A DNA stretch of 64,000 bases, taken from positions 559,001 to 623,000 of the forward strand of contig JACKCV010000001.1 of the NCBI GenBank assembly GCA_020633825.1, read 5' to 3'. This document shows, piece by piece, positions 42,923 through 50,965 of this stretch. Origin of the DNA: Fibrobacteria bacterium (lineage in GTDB: Bacteria; Fibrobacterota; Fibrobacteria; UBA5070). Each line of letters begins with the position of its first letter. The first letter of the stretch is position 1. Position numbers and translations under genes: made by a program. The notes under the pieces were generated by a model, which worked only from the letters and a program-made list of their open reading frames with translations, did no database searches and was not told the origin of the DNA.

Positions 42923-44527
42923 TCAGCGCACCGCGGGCAGGAGGCGCGGGGTCTGGCCGGGAAGGACCAGGAGCCGCACCCCGGGTTCGACCGGGAGGGT
43001 CAGCGAAGCTCGTCCGTCGCGCACCGGGGCCTGGTCGAGCAGGCGGCCGCCCGCGTCGAGCAGGCGGGCGGTTCCCGCCGCGGCCCCCTCCACCCACACT
43101 CGGTTTCCGTCCCGGTGCCACGCCGGTGCGCGTGGGGCGGTCGCCTCGGCGGCCAGGGGTGCGGCCGACACGGCGATCGCGTCGAGGTTGAACAGGCCGG
43201 TGCCCGCGCCCGAGAACTCCAGCCGCAGGACGTGGACGCCCGAAGGGACGGAAAACGACGGACCGGGCTGCTCTTTCCACGACTCCCAGCCTCCCGTCCC
43301 CGATACCGACGATCGGGCCACCTCGGCCCCGTCGAGGAGCCAGCGCACCGAACCGCCCTCGTTGGCACTCGCCGTCCGCAGGGTGGTCGACAGGTGCGAC
43401 GCTCTATCGGCACGCAGGGTCCAGCTGGCGGCGGCACCGTCGTCGATGTAGGCGAGGTGGCGCGAGGATCCGTCTGTGGACGCCTCCAGTCGCGGTCCTT
43501 CCAGGTCGGAGGAAGACGATCCGAGGATGGTGCCGGGAACTGCCACGGTATCCTTTCTCACCACGAAGTCGTCGTACCAGGTGTTGCGCTCGCGGATGGC
43601 CGCACGCACGATCCGTCCCGATGCCGAAAGGTTGGCGTCGTTCCAGGTGCCGTAGCTTGAGGCCCCGCCCTGAAGGGCCGAGCAGGTCTCCGCCTTGTCG
43701 TTGAGGGACCAGTTGGCCCAGGAGATGTGGCGGTCGTCCATCCAAGCCAGCCAGTTCGCGGTCTCGGCTGCGTCCAGGCGTCCCGTGCCGGAGTATTCAC
43801 AGGTACCCCATTCCGTGGCAAAAAGGGCGACACCCTTGGACAGCGCGTAGTCGGCACGGTCGCGCAGCCATTGGTCATGGCTGGCGGCATAGAAGTGCAG
43901 GGTGTAGGCGATGTTGCTGCCCGTGATAGGGTCGTCGGCGGGTAGATCGACCTTGGCCGACCACTCCGGGGTCCCGACCACGATCAGGTTGTCGGGATCC
44001 TCGGCGCGGATGGCGTCGATCACCGGGCCGGCGTATCCCTTGACCACGCCCCATTCCACCCGTTCGGGCTCGTTGAAGATTTCCCAGATCACGTTGGGGT
44101 ATTTGCCGTAGTCCCGGGCCATGCGGCGGAAGAAGTCGATGGCTTGGTCTCGGTGGTCCTGGGCGTTGTGGTCGTGCCAGTCGACGATCACGTACAATCC
44201 GTTGGCGATGGCGGCGTCCACGAACGATCGTACGCGTGCCTCCTGGGTGGTGGGGTGGGCGAGGTATCCGTTGTCGGGTTCCACTCCCATGGCCGCCCGT
44301 AGCACCGAAACCTTCCAATCCTCGCGCACGGCTTGCACCAGACGCTCGTTCCAGAAGCGACCACTCCAGTTGCTCCAGAACATGCTCATCCCGCGCAGGT
44401 CGGCGGGATCGCCCTTGTCGTCGACGATCCGGTTGCCTTCCACCGAGAGTCTTCCGTGCACTTCCACGGGGGTCGCAGCCCCCGCCAGGGCGGCGCATGC
44501 TCCCGCCCATGCGAACCATACCTTCAT
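42923..44527 (-). CDS. Secreted GH5 cellulase with CBM6-like module
   Basis: A 534-residue secreted endoglucanase-type GH5 enzyme. After signal peptide MKVWFAWAGACAALAGAA comes VHGRLSVEGNRIVDDKGDPADLRGMSMFWSNW. The acid/base Glu is in VIWEIFNEPERVEW and the nucleophile in VALFATEWGTCEYS, with VIVDWHDHNA in the cleft. Residues about 330-455 form a CBM6-like sandwich (GPRLEASTDGSSRHLAYIDDGAAASWTLRA...LFNLDAIAVSA). A short tail module (ARLLDAGGRLLDQAPVRDG) ends the protein. It is convergent with the GntR/LacI regulator and divergent from the next GH5 over 213 bp. Confidence 0.9.
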   Translation of the reverse strand: MKVWFAWAGACAALAGAATPVEVHGRLSVEGNRIVDDKGDPADLRGMSMFWSNWSGRFWNERLVQAVREDWKVSVLRAAMGVEPDNGYLAHPTTQEARVRSFVDAAIANGLYVIVDWHDHNAQDHRDQAIDFFRRMARDYGKYPNVIWEIFNEPERVEWGVVKGYAGPVIDAIRAEDPDNLIVVGTPEWSAKVDLPADDPITGSNIAYTLHFYAASHDQWLRDRADYALSKGVALFATEWGTCEYSGTGRLDAAETANWLAWMDDRHISWANWSLNDKAETCSALQGGASSYGTWNDANLSASGRIVRAAIRERNTWYDDFVVRKDTVAVPGTILGSSSSDLEGPRLEASTDGSSRHLAYIDDGAAASWTLRADRASHLSTTLRTASANEGGSVRWLLDGAEVARSSVSGTGGWESWKEQPGPSFSVPSGVHVLRLEFSGAGTGLFNLDAIAVSAAPLAAEATAPRAPAWHRDGNRVWVEGAAAGTARLLDAGGRLLDQAPVRDGRASLTLPVEPGVRLLVLPGQTPRLLPAVR

Positions 44528-44688
44528 GGTCGTCTCTTTCTTCGATGGTGAGTTGTGCGGCGGCGCGTTGAAGTCGCCCGCCTGTCGAGGGGATAGTCGC
44601 GCAACGATGACGAAGAGGCGCGGGGCTTTGGTGAAAACGAGAAAGGAACGGCAAGCGGTTTTTCCGAAGAAACGGCGAAATGCCGGGT

Positions 44689-44703
44689 TGATCCATAGGA
44701 TCA
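44689..44703. promoter_or_regulatory. 15-bp palindrome between the divergent GH5 genes
   Basis: TGATCCATAGGATCA, a perfect dyad with six-base arms, 37 bp before the start at 44741. Its position suits an operator, with the neighbouring GntR/LacI protein the obvious candidate to bind it. No second copy was noticed. Confidence 0.45.
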
Positions 44704-44740
44704 GGGAGCGGAGCGAAGGGTTCTCCGCGGGGAGGTCGAG

Positions 44741-46699
44741 ATGGATCTGAAGTGGATCATGGTCGTGGCGGCCACGCTGGCGGGGTCGGTGGGAGCGTTC
44801 CAGGGATACCTGCGCGCCGAGGGGCGCACGATCCGCGACGACGCCGGTCGCGTGCACCTGCGGGGTATCGGCCTGGGCGGGTGGATGCTCCAGGAGGGAT
44901 ACATGATCGGGACTGCCGGGTTCGCCGGGACCCAGCACGAAGTGCGCGCGCGCCTGGAGTCGCTGGTGGGTGTCGAGCGGACCGAGGTCTTCTACCAGGG
45001 TTGGCGCGACAGCTTCCTGGTGCGCGAGGATGTCGATTCCCTGGCCGCGTGGGGCTTCAACTCCGTGCGCCTCCCGATGCACTGGAACCTCTACATGGAT
45101 TCGGGCCTTCCGGTGCGCTGGAAGGAGGAGGGATTCCGGCGCACCGATTCGCTGGTGGCGTGGTGCAAGGCGGCCGGGATGGTGGTGTTCCTGGACCTGC
45201 ACGCCGCGCCGGGGGGGCAGGGGCACGACCGCAACATCAGCGACGGCGCCCCCGCGGTGCCGTCCCTGTGGGAGGACGCCGACAAGCGGACCATGGCCGT
45301 GGCGCTGTGGCGGCGGCTCGCCGAACGGTATGCCGGCGAGGCGTCGGTGGGGGGGTACGACCTGCTCAACGAGACGAACTGGGGATTCGAAGGAAAGGCC
45401 GACAACGGCTGCGCCGATGAAACGAACGCTCCCCTGCGCGCCCTGCAGGTGGACATCACCCGGGCCATCCGCGAGGTCGACCCGCACCACATGGTGATCA
45501 TCGAGGGGAATTGCTGGGGCAACAGCTACTCGGGGATCCTTCCGCCATGGGACGACAACCTGGTCGTGAGCTTCCACAAGTATTGGAACCCCACCGACGC
45601 GGGGAGCATCAATCCCCTCTTCCAGATCCGCGACACCTGGAACGTGCCCCTGTGGCTGGGAGAATCGGGCGAGAACGGCAACGAGTGGTTCCGACAGACC
45701 TTGCGAATGCTCGAGACCGAAGGAGTCGACTGGAGCTGGTGGCCCTACAAGAAGATCGAGAGCGTCGTGGGGCCGGTGTCCGTTTCGACCACCGGGGGAT
45801 GGGAGGCGTTCCGCACCTGGGGCGACGGCGGCGCGCGTCCCGATCCGGAGTTGGTGGCGTCGGGGCTGGAGCAGTTGGTGGCGAATCTGCGCCTCGGGCG
45901 CTGCCGGGTGCGACGCGACGTTCTCGACGCGATGTTCCGGCAGGTGCGCGAGGATTCGGCACTCCCCTGGCGAGCGATCCACCTACCCGGGGCTTGGGGT
46001 GCCGAGGAGTACGACCTGGGAGCCGACGGGGTGGCCTATCACGACGCGGTCTCGCTCGAGACCGATGGTGCGGGCAGCGCGACCTGGAACGAAGGCTGGG
46101 TTTTCCGCAACGACGGGGTGGACCTGCAGTGGTCGAAGGAGGAAGGGACCTGGAACGTGGGCTGGACCGAGCCGGGGGAATGGTTGCGCTACACCGTGGA
46201 GGTGGATTCGACGGCGGATTTCGTGCTGGTGGCGCGGGTGGCTGGACCGGGCGGGCGCATGGACGTGTCGGTGGACGGTGTTCCCTCTGCCACGGTCCCG
46301 GTCACGCCTACCGCGGGATGGACGACCTGGGCCGATGCGCGCACCGGCGCCTTCCGCCTGGACTCGGGACGGCGCGTGCTGCGGCTTTCCATGCTCGAGT
46401 CCGGCTTCAATCTTGCCGGCTTGCGCGTCGTTCCCGCGACAGTCGCATGCATCGAAGACGGAAAATGCCCTGCATCGGCTCCGGTCCGCGAGGGAGGCGC
46501 GGGGCGGTTGGTCCGCGAAGGGCGGGGGTGGCGCTGGACGGGCGTCGATGCGACCGAAATGGAGGTGCGCGACGTCGTCGGGCGGGTGCTCCACCGAGGT
46601 GTCGTTTCCGCCGGGGGGCGGATCCCGCTGGAAGGAGCTGCTCGGGGAATGATCCTGGTGCGGGTGGGAGAACGCTCGAAGATGGTCGCTGCGCCTTGA
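44741..46699 (+). CDS. Secreted GH5 glucanase with CBM6-like module
   Basis: A 652-residue secreted GH5 enzyme of the exo-glucanase-like type (GIGLGGWMLQEGYMIG, SVRLPMHWNLYM, VVFLDLHAAPGGQGHDRNI). The acid/base Glu is in GYDLLNETNWGFE, with Thr replacing the usual Pro, and the nucleophile in PLWLGESGENGNEW. Residues about 425-565 form a CBM6 module (YDLGADGVAYHDAVSLETDG...WTEPGEWLRYTVEV...NLAGLRVVPA). A tail module ends the protein (MEVRDVVGRVLHRGVVSAGG). It shares a 213-bp promoter region with the divergent GH5 at 42923 and is one of several hydrolases here acting on beta-glucans. Confidence 0.88.
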   Translation: MDLKWIMVVAATLAGSVGAFQGYLRAEGRTIRDDAGRVHLRGIGLGGWMLQEGYMIGTAGFAGTQHEVRARLESLVGVERTEVFYQGWRDSFLVREDVDSLAAWGFNSVRLPMHWNLYMDSGLPVRWKEEGFRRTDSLVAWCKAAGMVVFLDLHAAPGGQGHDRNISDGAPAVPSLWEDADKRTMAVALWRRLAERYAGEASVGGYDLLNETNWGFEGKADNGCADETNAPLRALQVDITRAIREVDPHHMVIIEGNCWGNSYSGILPPWDDNLVVSFHKYWNPTDAGSINPLFQIRDTWNVPLWLGESGENGNEWFRQTLRMLETEGVDWSWWPYKKIESVVGPVSVSTTGGWEAFRTWGDGGARPDPELVASGLEQLVANLRLGRCRVRRDVLDAMFRQVREDSALPWRAIHLPGAWGAEEYDLGADGVAYHDAVSLETDGAGSATWNEGWVFRNDGVDLQWSKEEGTWNVGWTEPGEWLRYTVEVDSTADFVLVARVAGPGGRMDVSVDGVPSATVPVTPTAGWTTWADARTGAFRLDSGRRVLRLSMLESGFNLAGLRVVPATVACIEDGKCPASAPVREGGAGRLVREGRGWRWTGVDATEMEVRDVVGRVLHRGVVSAGGRIPLEGAARGMILVRVGERSKMVAAP

Positions 46700-46894
46700 A
46701 TCCGGCGCGGTGTCCGGCCGATCCCCGGGGCGACAGATTCCGTCGCGGCGGGCGAGTCCGGTCCGGAGTGGCGGAGGCCGGCGGGAGGATCGGCGGCCGG
46801 CCGAAGTGCCCCCTGGCCGGGAATGGGGGTCGCGCCAGGGATGCCCGCCCGAACGGGGCGAGACGGCTCCGTCCGGCTCGACAGGGCAGCCCGC

Positions 46895-46914
46895 CCCCCG
46901 GCGCGCGCCGGGGG
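46895..46914. repeat. Perfect 20-bp palindrome
   Basis: CCCCCGGCGCGCGCCGGGGG. It may terminate the GH5 transcript or mark the edge of the repeated segment that begins 13 bp later. Confidence 0.7.
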
Positions 46915-46927
46915 AGGCGCCCCGATG

Positions 46928-47060
46928 GATCCGGGCCTGTCGGCGGACGAACCCGACCCCGATCGGCGCGAAGCCACCCGGGAATGGGCGCGGCTGGTCG
47001 CCGGCCTCCTCGCCCACGGAGGCGAGGCCCTCGGGGATCTGCCCGAGGAGGGAAGCCCCC
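46928..47060 (+). repeat. 133-bp direct repeat, right copy (orphan gene end)
   Basis: 98 percent identical to 41365-41497. Differences are T to C at 46957, A to G at 46979 and T to G at 47051, the last removing the stop codon. It carries no 5' part of the gene, so it is a detached fragment. Confidence 0.9.
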
Positions 47061-47099
47061 GGACGGATCGAGGGAGGGGGCGTACGCGCCGAGGTGGAA

Positions 47100-49193
47100 T
47101 CAGCCGATGCGGAACACGTGGGCGGGACAGATGGCCGGGTCGAGCTGGACCCAGTTGGCTCCCGCGTTCCACTGCCAGCGCTGCTTGGTGACCAGATCGG
47201 TGACGTGGTAGGGTGCGCCCTGGATCCCCAGTTCCCCCCAAGGCGGATCGATCCAGCCATCGCGGGTGCGGGTGTAGTCGCAGTTGATCACCACCAGGAG
47301 GCGATCGTCGCCGTGGGTCTTGACGAATGCCAAAATCTCGGGATCGGTGCAATCCAGGAAGCGGATGTTGTGCCACTCCTGCAGGGCGGGGTGGGTGTTG
47401 CGGATCTCGTTCATCAAACGGATCCAGTCCTTGATGTGCCCGGGCCGATCCCAATCCCAGGTCTTGTACTGGTACTTCTCGGAGTCGAGGTACTCTTCCC
47501 GTCCGGGCACCGGGGTCGCCTCGCAAAGTTCCCATCCGTTGTACATGCCCCAGGAAGGGCACAGCAGGGAGGCCAGGGCGGTGCGCACCAGGAAGGCCGG
47601 TCGACCGTGGTCCTGGCAGTGGTGGGGATTGATGTCGGGGGTGTTGGTGAAGAAGTTCGGGCGCATGTACTCGCGCTCGGGCGTGCCGGTGAGCTCCTCC
47701 ACGTAGGCGCGCAGATCGGCCGCCTTCTCGCGCCACACGAAGTAGCTGTAGCTCTGCTGGAACCCGAGCTTGGCCAGGCGCTTCATGGGTTTGGGCCGGG
47801 TGAAGGCCTCGGCCAGGAACACCGCGTCGGGGCACCGCTTCTTGGTTTCGCGGATGAGCCACTGCCAGAAGATGAAGGGCTTGGTGTGGGGATTGTCGAT
47901 GCGGAAGATCCGGATCCCCTTGGAGGCCCAGAACAGGTGCAGGCGCAGAAGTTCGCGCCACATGCCCTCGGTGTCGGGTCCGAAGTAGTGGAACGCGTAG
48001 ATGTCCTCGTACTTCTTCGGGGGATTCTCGGCGTACTTGATGGTGCCGTCGGCTTCGCGGTAGAACCAGTCGGGATGGTCCTTGGCGTAGGGGTGGTCGG
48101 GGCTGGCGTTGAGGGCGATGTCGAGGGCGACGTGCATGCCGTGCTGCTCGCAGGCGGCGATGAACCGCTCGAAATCCTCCATGGTCCCCAGCTCGGGATC
48201 GACGGCGTCGTGGCCTCCGTGCTCGTTTCCGATGGCGTAGGGGCAACCGGGTTCCCCCGGGAGGCTCTTGACGTTGTTGTTGCGGCCCTTGCGGTTGGTC
48301 TTGCCGATGGGATGGACGGGAGGCACGTACAGCACCTGGAATCCCATGGAGGCGATCTCGGGGAGACGGGCGATGCAGTCGTCCCAGGTGGCGGAGCGGG
48401 TGGGGTCGGTGCCTTGCGAGCGCGGCCACATGGTGTACCAGGAGCCGAAACGGGCGATCACGGGATCGACGACCAGGTCGTAGGCGTGCGACGACGATTC
48501 CTGTCCATTCTTGAGCCAGGTCCCGCCGACCCGGAATTCCATCAGGCCCACCTGGTCGAGGGTGCAGGAGCCCTTCCAACGGTCGTTTTCCGTCTTTTCG
48601 AGGGGATGGCGGACCCAGGTTCCGTGCTCCGGACGGATCTCGAACCAGCACTCGTACTTCTCGTGCCCGTACATCCAGATGTCGGCCTCGACCTCCAGTA
48701 CGTCGCCGACTTCGCGCTTGGCGGCCCAAAGGCCCTGGTCGACCGAAGGACTCACGTTCTCGAAGCAGAAGATCTGCGTCTCGTCGGCCACCGGTTCGGT
48801 CGGGCCGATCTCGAGCAGGGGGTGGAGGGGCTTGGACGGCGCGGGAGCCGGCTTCCGGGAGGCGGCGGGGCGCTTGGGGGTCGGGGTCGCGGGCTTGGGG
48901 GCGGCCTTCGCGGTCGGCTTGGGGGTGGACTTGGCCACGGGGGCGGGCTTGACCGGAGCTTTGGGGGGGAGGCTGGCCTTGGCGGCCGCCGTGGACTTGG
49001 CGGAGGGAATCCCGGCTTTCTTGACGGCGAGCGGACCGGCCTTCTCAGGGCTCTTCCGGGCTTGGGCCGGTGCCGTGGTGGCGAGTTTCTTGGCCGACTG
49101 CTTCGCGGAGGGCGTCTTGGCGGGAGATTTCCCCGGGGAAGCGACCTTCGCGGAGGTGCGTGGGGATGGGGCGGTCGAGCGAGATTTGGGCAT
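47100..49193 (-). CDS. glgE: Maltosyltransferase GlgE (GH13_3) with Ala/Lys/Pro-rich N-terminal tail
   Basis: A 697-residue enzyme that transfers maltose from maltose-1-phosphate to alpha-1,4-glucan. The GlgE signature VHPIGKTNRKGRNN is intact. The nucleophile Asp lies in GIRIFRIDNPHTKP and the acid/base Glu in DAVFLAEAFTRPK. The N-terminal beta domain starts near residue 125 (TQIFCFENVSPSVDQG). Residues 1-120 are almost entirely Ala, Lys, Pro, Ser and Thr (KKLATTAPAQARKSPEKAG), like histone H1 tails, and are not part of known GlgE. No treS, mak or glgB lies nearby. The gene stands alone between the orphan repeat and yqgE. Confidence 0.9.
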   Translation of the reverse strand: MPKSRSTAPSPRTSAKVASPGKSPAKTPSAKQSAKKLATTAPAQARKSPEKAGPLAVKKAGIPSAKSTAAAKASLPPKAPVKPAPVAKSTPKPTAKAAPKPATPTPKRPAASRKPAPAPSKPLHPLLEIGPTEPVADETQIFCFENVSPSVDQGLWAAKREVGDVLEVEADIWMYGHEKYECWFEIRPEHGTWVRHPLEKTENDRWKGSCTLDQVGLMEFRVGGTWLKNGQESSSHAYDLVVDPVIARFGSWYTMWPRSQGTDPTRSATWDDCIARLPEIASMGFQVLYVPPVHPIGKTNRKGRNNNVKSLPGEPGCPYAIGNEHGGHDAVDPELGTMEDFERFIAACEQHGMHVALDIALNASPDHPYAKDHPDWFYREADGTIKYAENPPKKYEDIYAFHYFGPDTEGMWRELLRLHLFWASKGIRIFRIDNPHTKPFIFWQWLIRETKKRCPDAVFLAEAFTRPKPMKRLAKLGFQQSYSYFVWREKAADLRAYVEELTGTPEREYMRPNFFTNTPDINPHHCQDHGRPAFLVRTALASLLCPSWGMYNGWELCEATPVPGREEYLDSEKYQYKTWDWDRPGHIKDWIRLMNEIRNTHPALQEWHNIRFLDCTDPEILAFVKTHGDDRLLVVINCDYTRTRDGWIDPPWGELGIQGAPYHVTDLVTKQRWQWNAGANWVQLDPAICPAHVFRIG

Positions 49194-49298
49194 GGGCCAT
49201 GACTCCGATGGGCACCGGGGAAACGGCTCCGGCGCGATCCTTCGAATCTAGTCCCCCGAGACGAGGACGGGGAGAGGGGGGGAAGCTACCTTTGATGC

Positions 49299-49913
49299 AT
49301 GACCTTTACGCCCGAAGACGCGCTCTCGCGATTGTCCACGGGGTCTTTCCTCGTGGCTCGCGATGTCCTGCGCGATCCCAATTTCGAAGGCTCCGTGGTT
49401 CTGCTGTGCGCCCATGAATCCGATGGCGACTACGGGCTGGTGCTCAATCGCGCCTCCCGCATGCCTCTCGACGAGGTGTTCGAAAGCCTCCCCCCGGAAC
49501 TGCGCGGCCCGCGGCTCGTCCATATCGGCGGGCCGGTGGAACAGGACAAGATCCAGATCCTCGACTGGTCCGGCGAAGGCGCCCCGGAATCCCAGGGGGT
49601 CGTGGAGGGCCTGACCATGGGCGGCCACTGGAATTTCCAGTGGCAGGACGAACCCTTCACCGAGGAGGAGGAGGAGGGCGCAGGCAAGAGATTCCATCAT
49701 GCCGATCCCGACAAATACCGGATCTTCCTGGGCTATTCGGGATGGAGCCAGGGCCAGCTGGTCAGCGAAATCGAGCTGGGGGCGTGGCAGGTGTTCCACG
49801 CCGACATCGTCGAGACCATCAAACTCGGTCCGGATCGCATCCCCAAAGGCGAAGAGGAATTCGCCCAGTGGGCCAAGGACCATCCACCTCGCCTACCGGG
49901 ATTCCTCACATGA
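49299..49913 (+). CDS. YqgE/AlgH family protein
   Basis: A 204-residue member of the YqgE/AlgH (DUF179) family of unknown biochemical role. Signature blocks are GSFLVARDVLRDPNFEGSVVLLCAHESDGDYGLVLNRAS, VHIGGPVEQDKIQIL and YRIFLGYSGWSQGQLVSEIELGAWQV. Length is normal apart from an acidic insertion (EEEEEG, about residues 121-126). The ATG overlaps the next gene's start region at its stop (ATGA). A TACCTT -10-like sequence lies seven bases before the ATG, so the mRNA may be nearly leaderless. Confidence 0.9.
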   Translation: MTFTPEDALSRLSTGSFLVARDVLRDPNFEGSVVLLCAHESDGDYGLVLNRASRMPLDEVFESLPPELRGPRLVHIGGPVEQDKIQILDWSGEGAPESQGVVEGLTMGGHWNFQWQDEPFTEEEEEGAGKRFHHADPDKYRIFLGYSGWSQGQLVSEIELGAWQVFHADIVETIKLGPDRIPKGEEEFAQWAKDHPPRLPGFLT

Positions 49914-50353
49914 GAAGGTTCCTCCTGACTTGCCTGATGGCGGTTTCCTTCGCGGGAGCCAAGGGGGTTTCCCTCACGGGGTATGCGGGCGGATCGTCCC
50001 CTTGGGGCGATATGGACCCTTCCACCGCCTGGAGCGTGCACGCCCTGTGGCGGATCGACCAGATGGTCGCCGCCGGAGTGGGGGCCGGATACCTGACCCT
50101 TCCGGGAACGGATGTCGCCGAGACCACCGCCCGTCTGCAGGTCCGCCTGCCCGCGGGCAAGCAGCTCATGCCCTTCCTCGAGGGGGAGTCGGGGGTCGGA
50201 ATCCGTCCCGTCCTGGTCCAATCGATCTTCGTCTGGCGCTTCGGCGGCGGCATGGATCTCAAGCTCGGCGACCGATCCAGCCTCCTGGTCGGCGGGGGAG
50301 CCATGACTCGCGGCCGCGCGTACGGGCGGGTGGGGTTGCTTCTGGAGCTCTGA
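49910..50353 (+). CDS. Small outer-membrane beta-barrel-like protein
   Basis: A 147-residue exported protein with signal peptide MRRFLLTCLMAVSFAGA. The mature part has alternating short beta strands with Gly-rich turns (GVGAGYLTLPG, TARLQVRLPAGKQLMPFLEGESGVGIRP, GRAYGRVGLLLEL), typical of an eight-stranded outer-membrane barrel, ending in Leu. The family is not recognised. Translational overlap with yqgE suggests joint expression. Confidence 0.65.
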   Translation: MRRFLLTCLMAVSFAGAKGVSLTGYAGGSSPWGDMDPSTAWSVHALWRIDQMVAAGVGAGYLTLPGTDVAETTARLQVRLPAGKQLMPFLEGESGVGIRPVLVQSIFVWRFGGGMDLKLGDRSSLLVGGGAMTRGRAYGRVGLLLEL

Positions 50354-50692
50354 AGAAGGGGCGCGATCGGCCCGCGGGCCAGTGAACGCGCCTCCTCGAA
50401 TCCGCGTGGTGGGGTCCTCCTGTCCGAACGGCCAGTTCACGGGCCGCGGGAAAAACGCCAATTTTCCTTCCATGCTCTGACGCCTGGAGCCCGGAACAGT
50501 CCTGCCATCTCCCGCGAGGTCCTGGCATTCGGTTCCCGATCGACGGGCCCGCAGGGGAGAGAACACGGAAATTCCTCGACCGGCGACCGATACGGCTCGA
50601 CCGGTCCATCGCCGATGGAAGGCGCCTCGGGTCGTGATGCCCGAGGTCGCTGGCGAACGCTATGCCATGAACCCGCGAAAAGGGAGGGACGG
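50354..50692 (+). promoter_or_regulatory. Upstream region of the lipid operon with two candidate lux-type boxes
   Basis: No gene seen in 339 bp. Two sequences match the lux-box frame CTG-N10-CAG: 50418-50437 (left half CCTGTC as in the luxI box) and 50482-50501 (right half GAACAG as in the luxI box). Neither is a full dyad. By base composition alone about 0.1 match is expected in this length. Confidence 0.4.
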
Positions 50693-50965
50693 ATGATCCA
50701 GACGGCCACGGAAATCGATGAAATGGATGCGATTCTCCTGGATGTGGTGAAGAAAGTTCTTCCCAAGGTTCAAGGTGTCACGCTGGAGTCGCGCATCCGC
50801 GAGGACCTGGGGGCGGACTCCCTGGACATGATGACCATGGTGATGGAGTTGGAGGAACGGTTCGAACTGAGCCTGACCGAGGAGGAGGCCGCGACGATCG
50901 TCTCCCTGGCCGATGTGAAGCGGAAGATCCAGCAGATGGGTTCGCATGGCGATGCCGGTGTCTGA
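50693..50965 (+). CDS. Acyl carrier protein
   Basis: A 90-residue acyl carrier protein. The phosphopantetheine site is the Ser in IREDLGADSLDMMTMVMELEERF, preceded by VVKKVLPKVQGVTLESR. GGGAGGGA lies just before the ATG. It is the first gene of a ten-gene run and overlaps the ketosynthase by 20 bp, so it is a dedicated carrier for this pathway, not the housekeeping AcpP of a fab cluster. It may also supply acyl groups to the LuxI enzyme nine kilobases downstream (inference). Confidence 0.92.
   Translation: MIQTATEIDEMDAILLDVVKKVLPKVQGVTLESRIREDLGADSLDMMTMVMELEERFELSLTEEEAATIVSLADVKRKIQQMGSHGDAGV

Larger units (their letters stand above)
46700..47099. other. Gene-free stretch with palindrome and repeated gene end
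   Basis: 400 bp without a credible gene. It contains a perfect 20-bp palindrome at 46895 and, 13 bp later, the right copy of the 133-bp direct repeat. A frame is open across the repeat but starts outside it and has no gene-like features. Confidence 0.6.

Noticed and set aside
46823..47191. Small gene across the orphan repeat
   Set aside because: Only the repeat-derived part looks protein-like; flanks are Arg/Gly/Pro-rich and the frame runs into the end of glgE.
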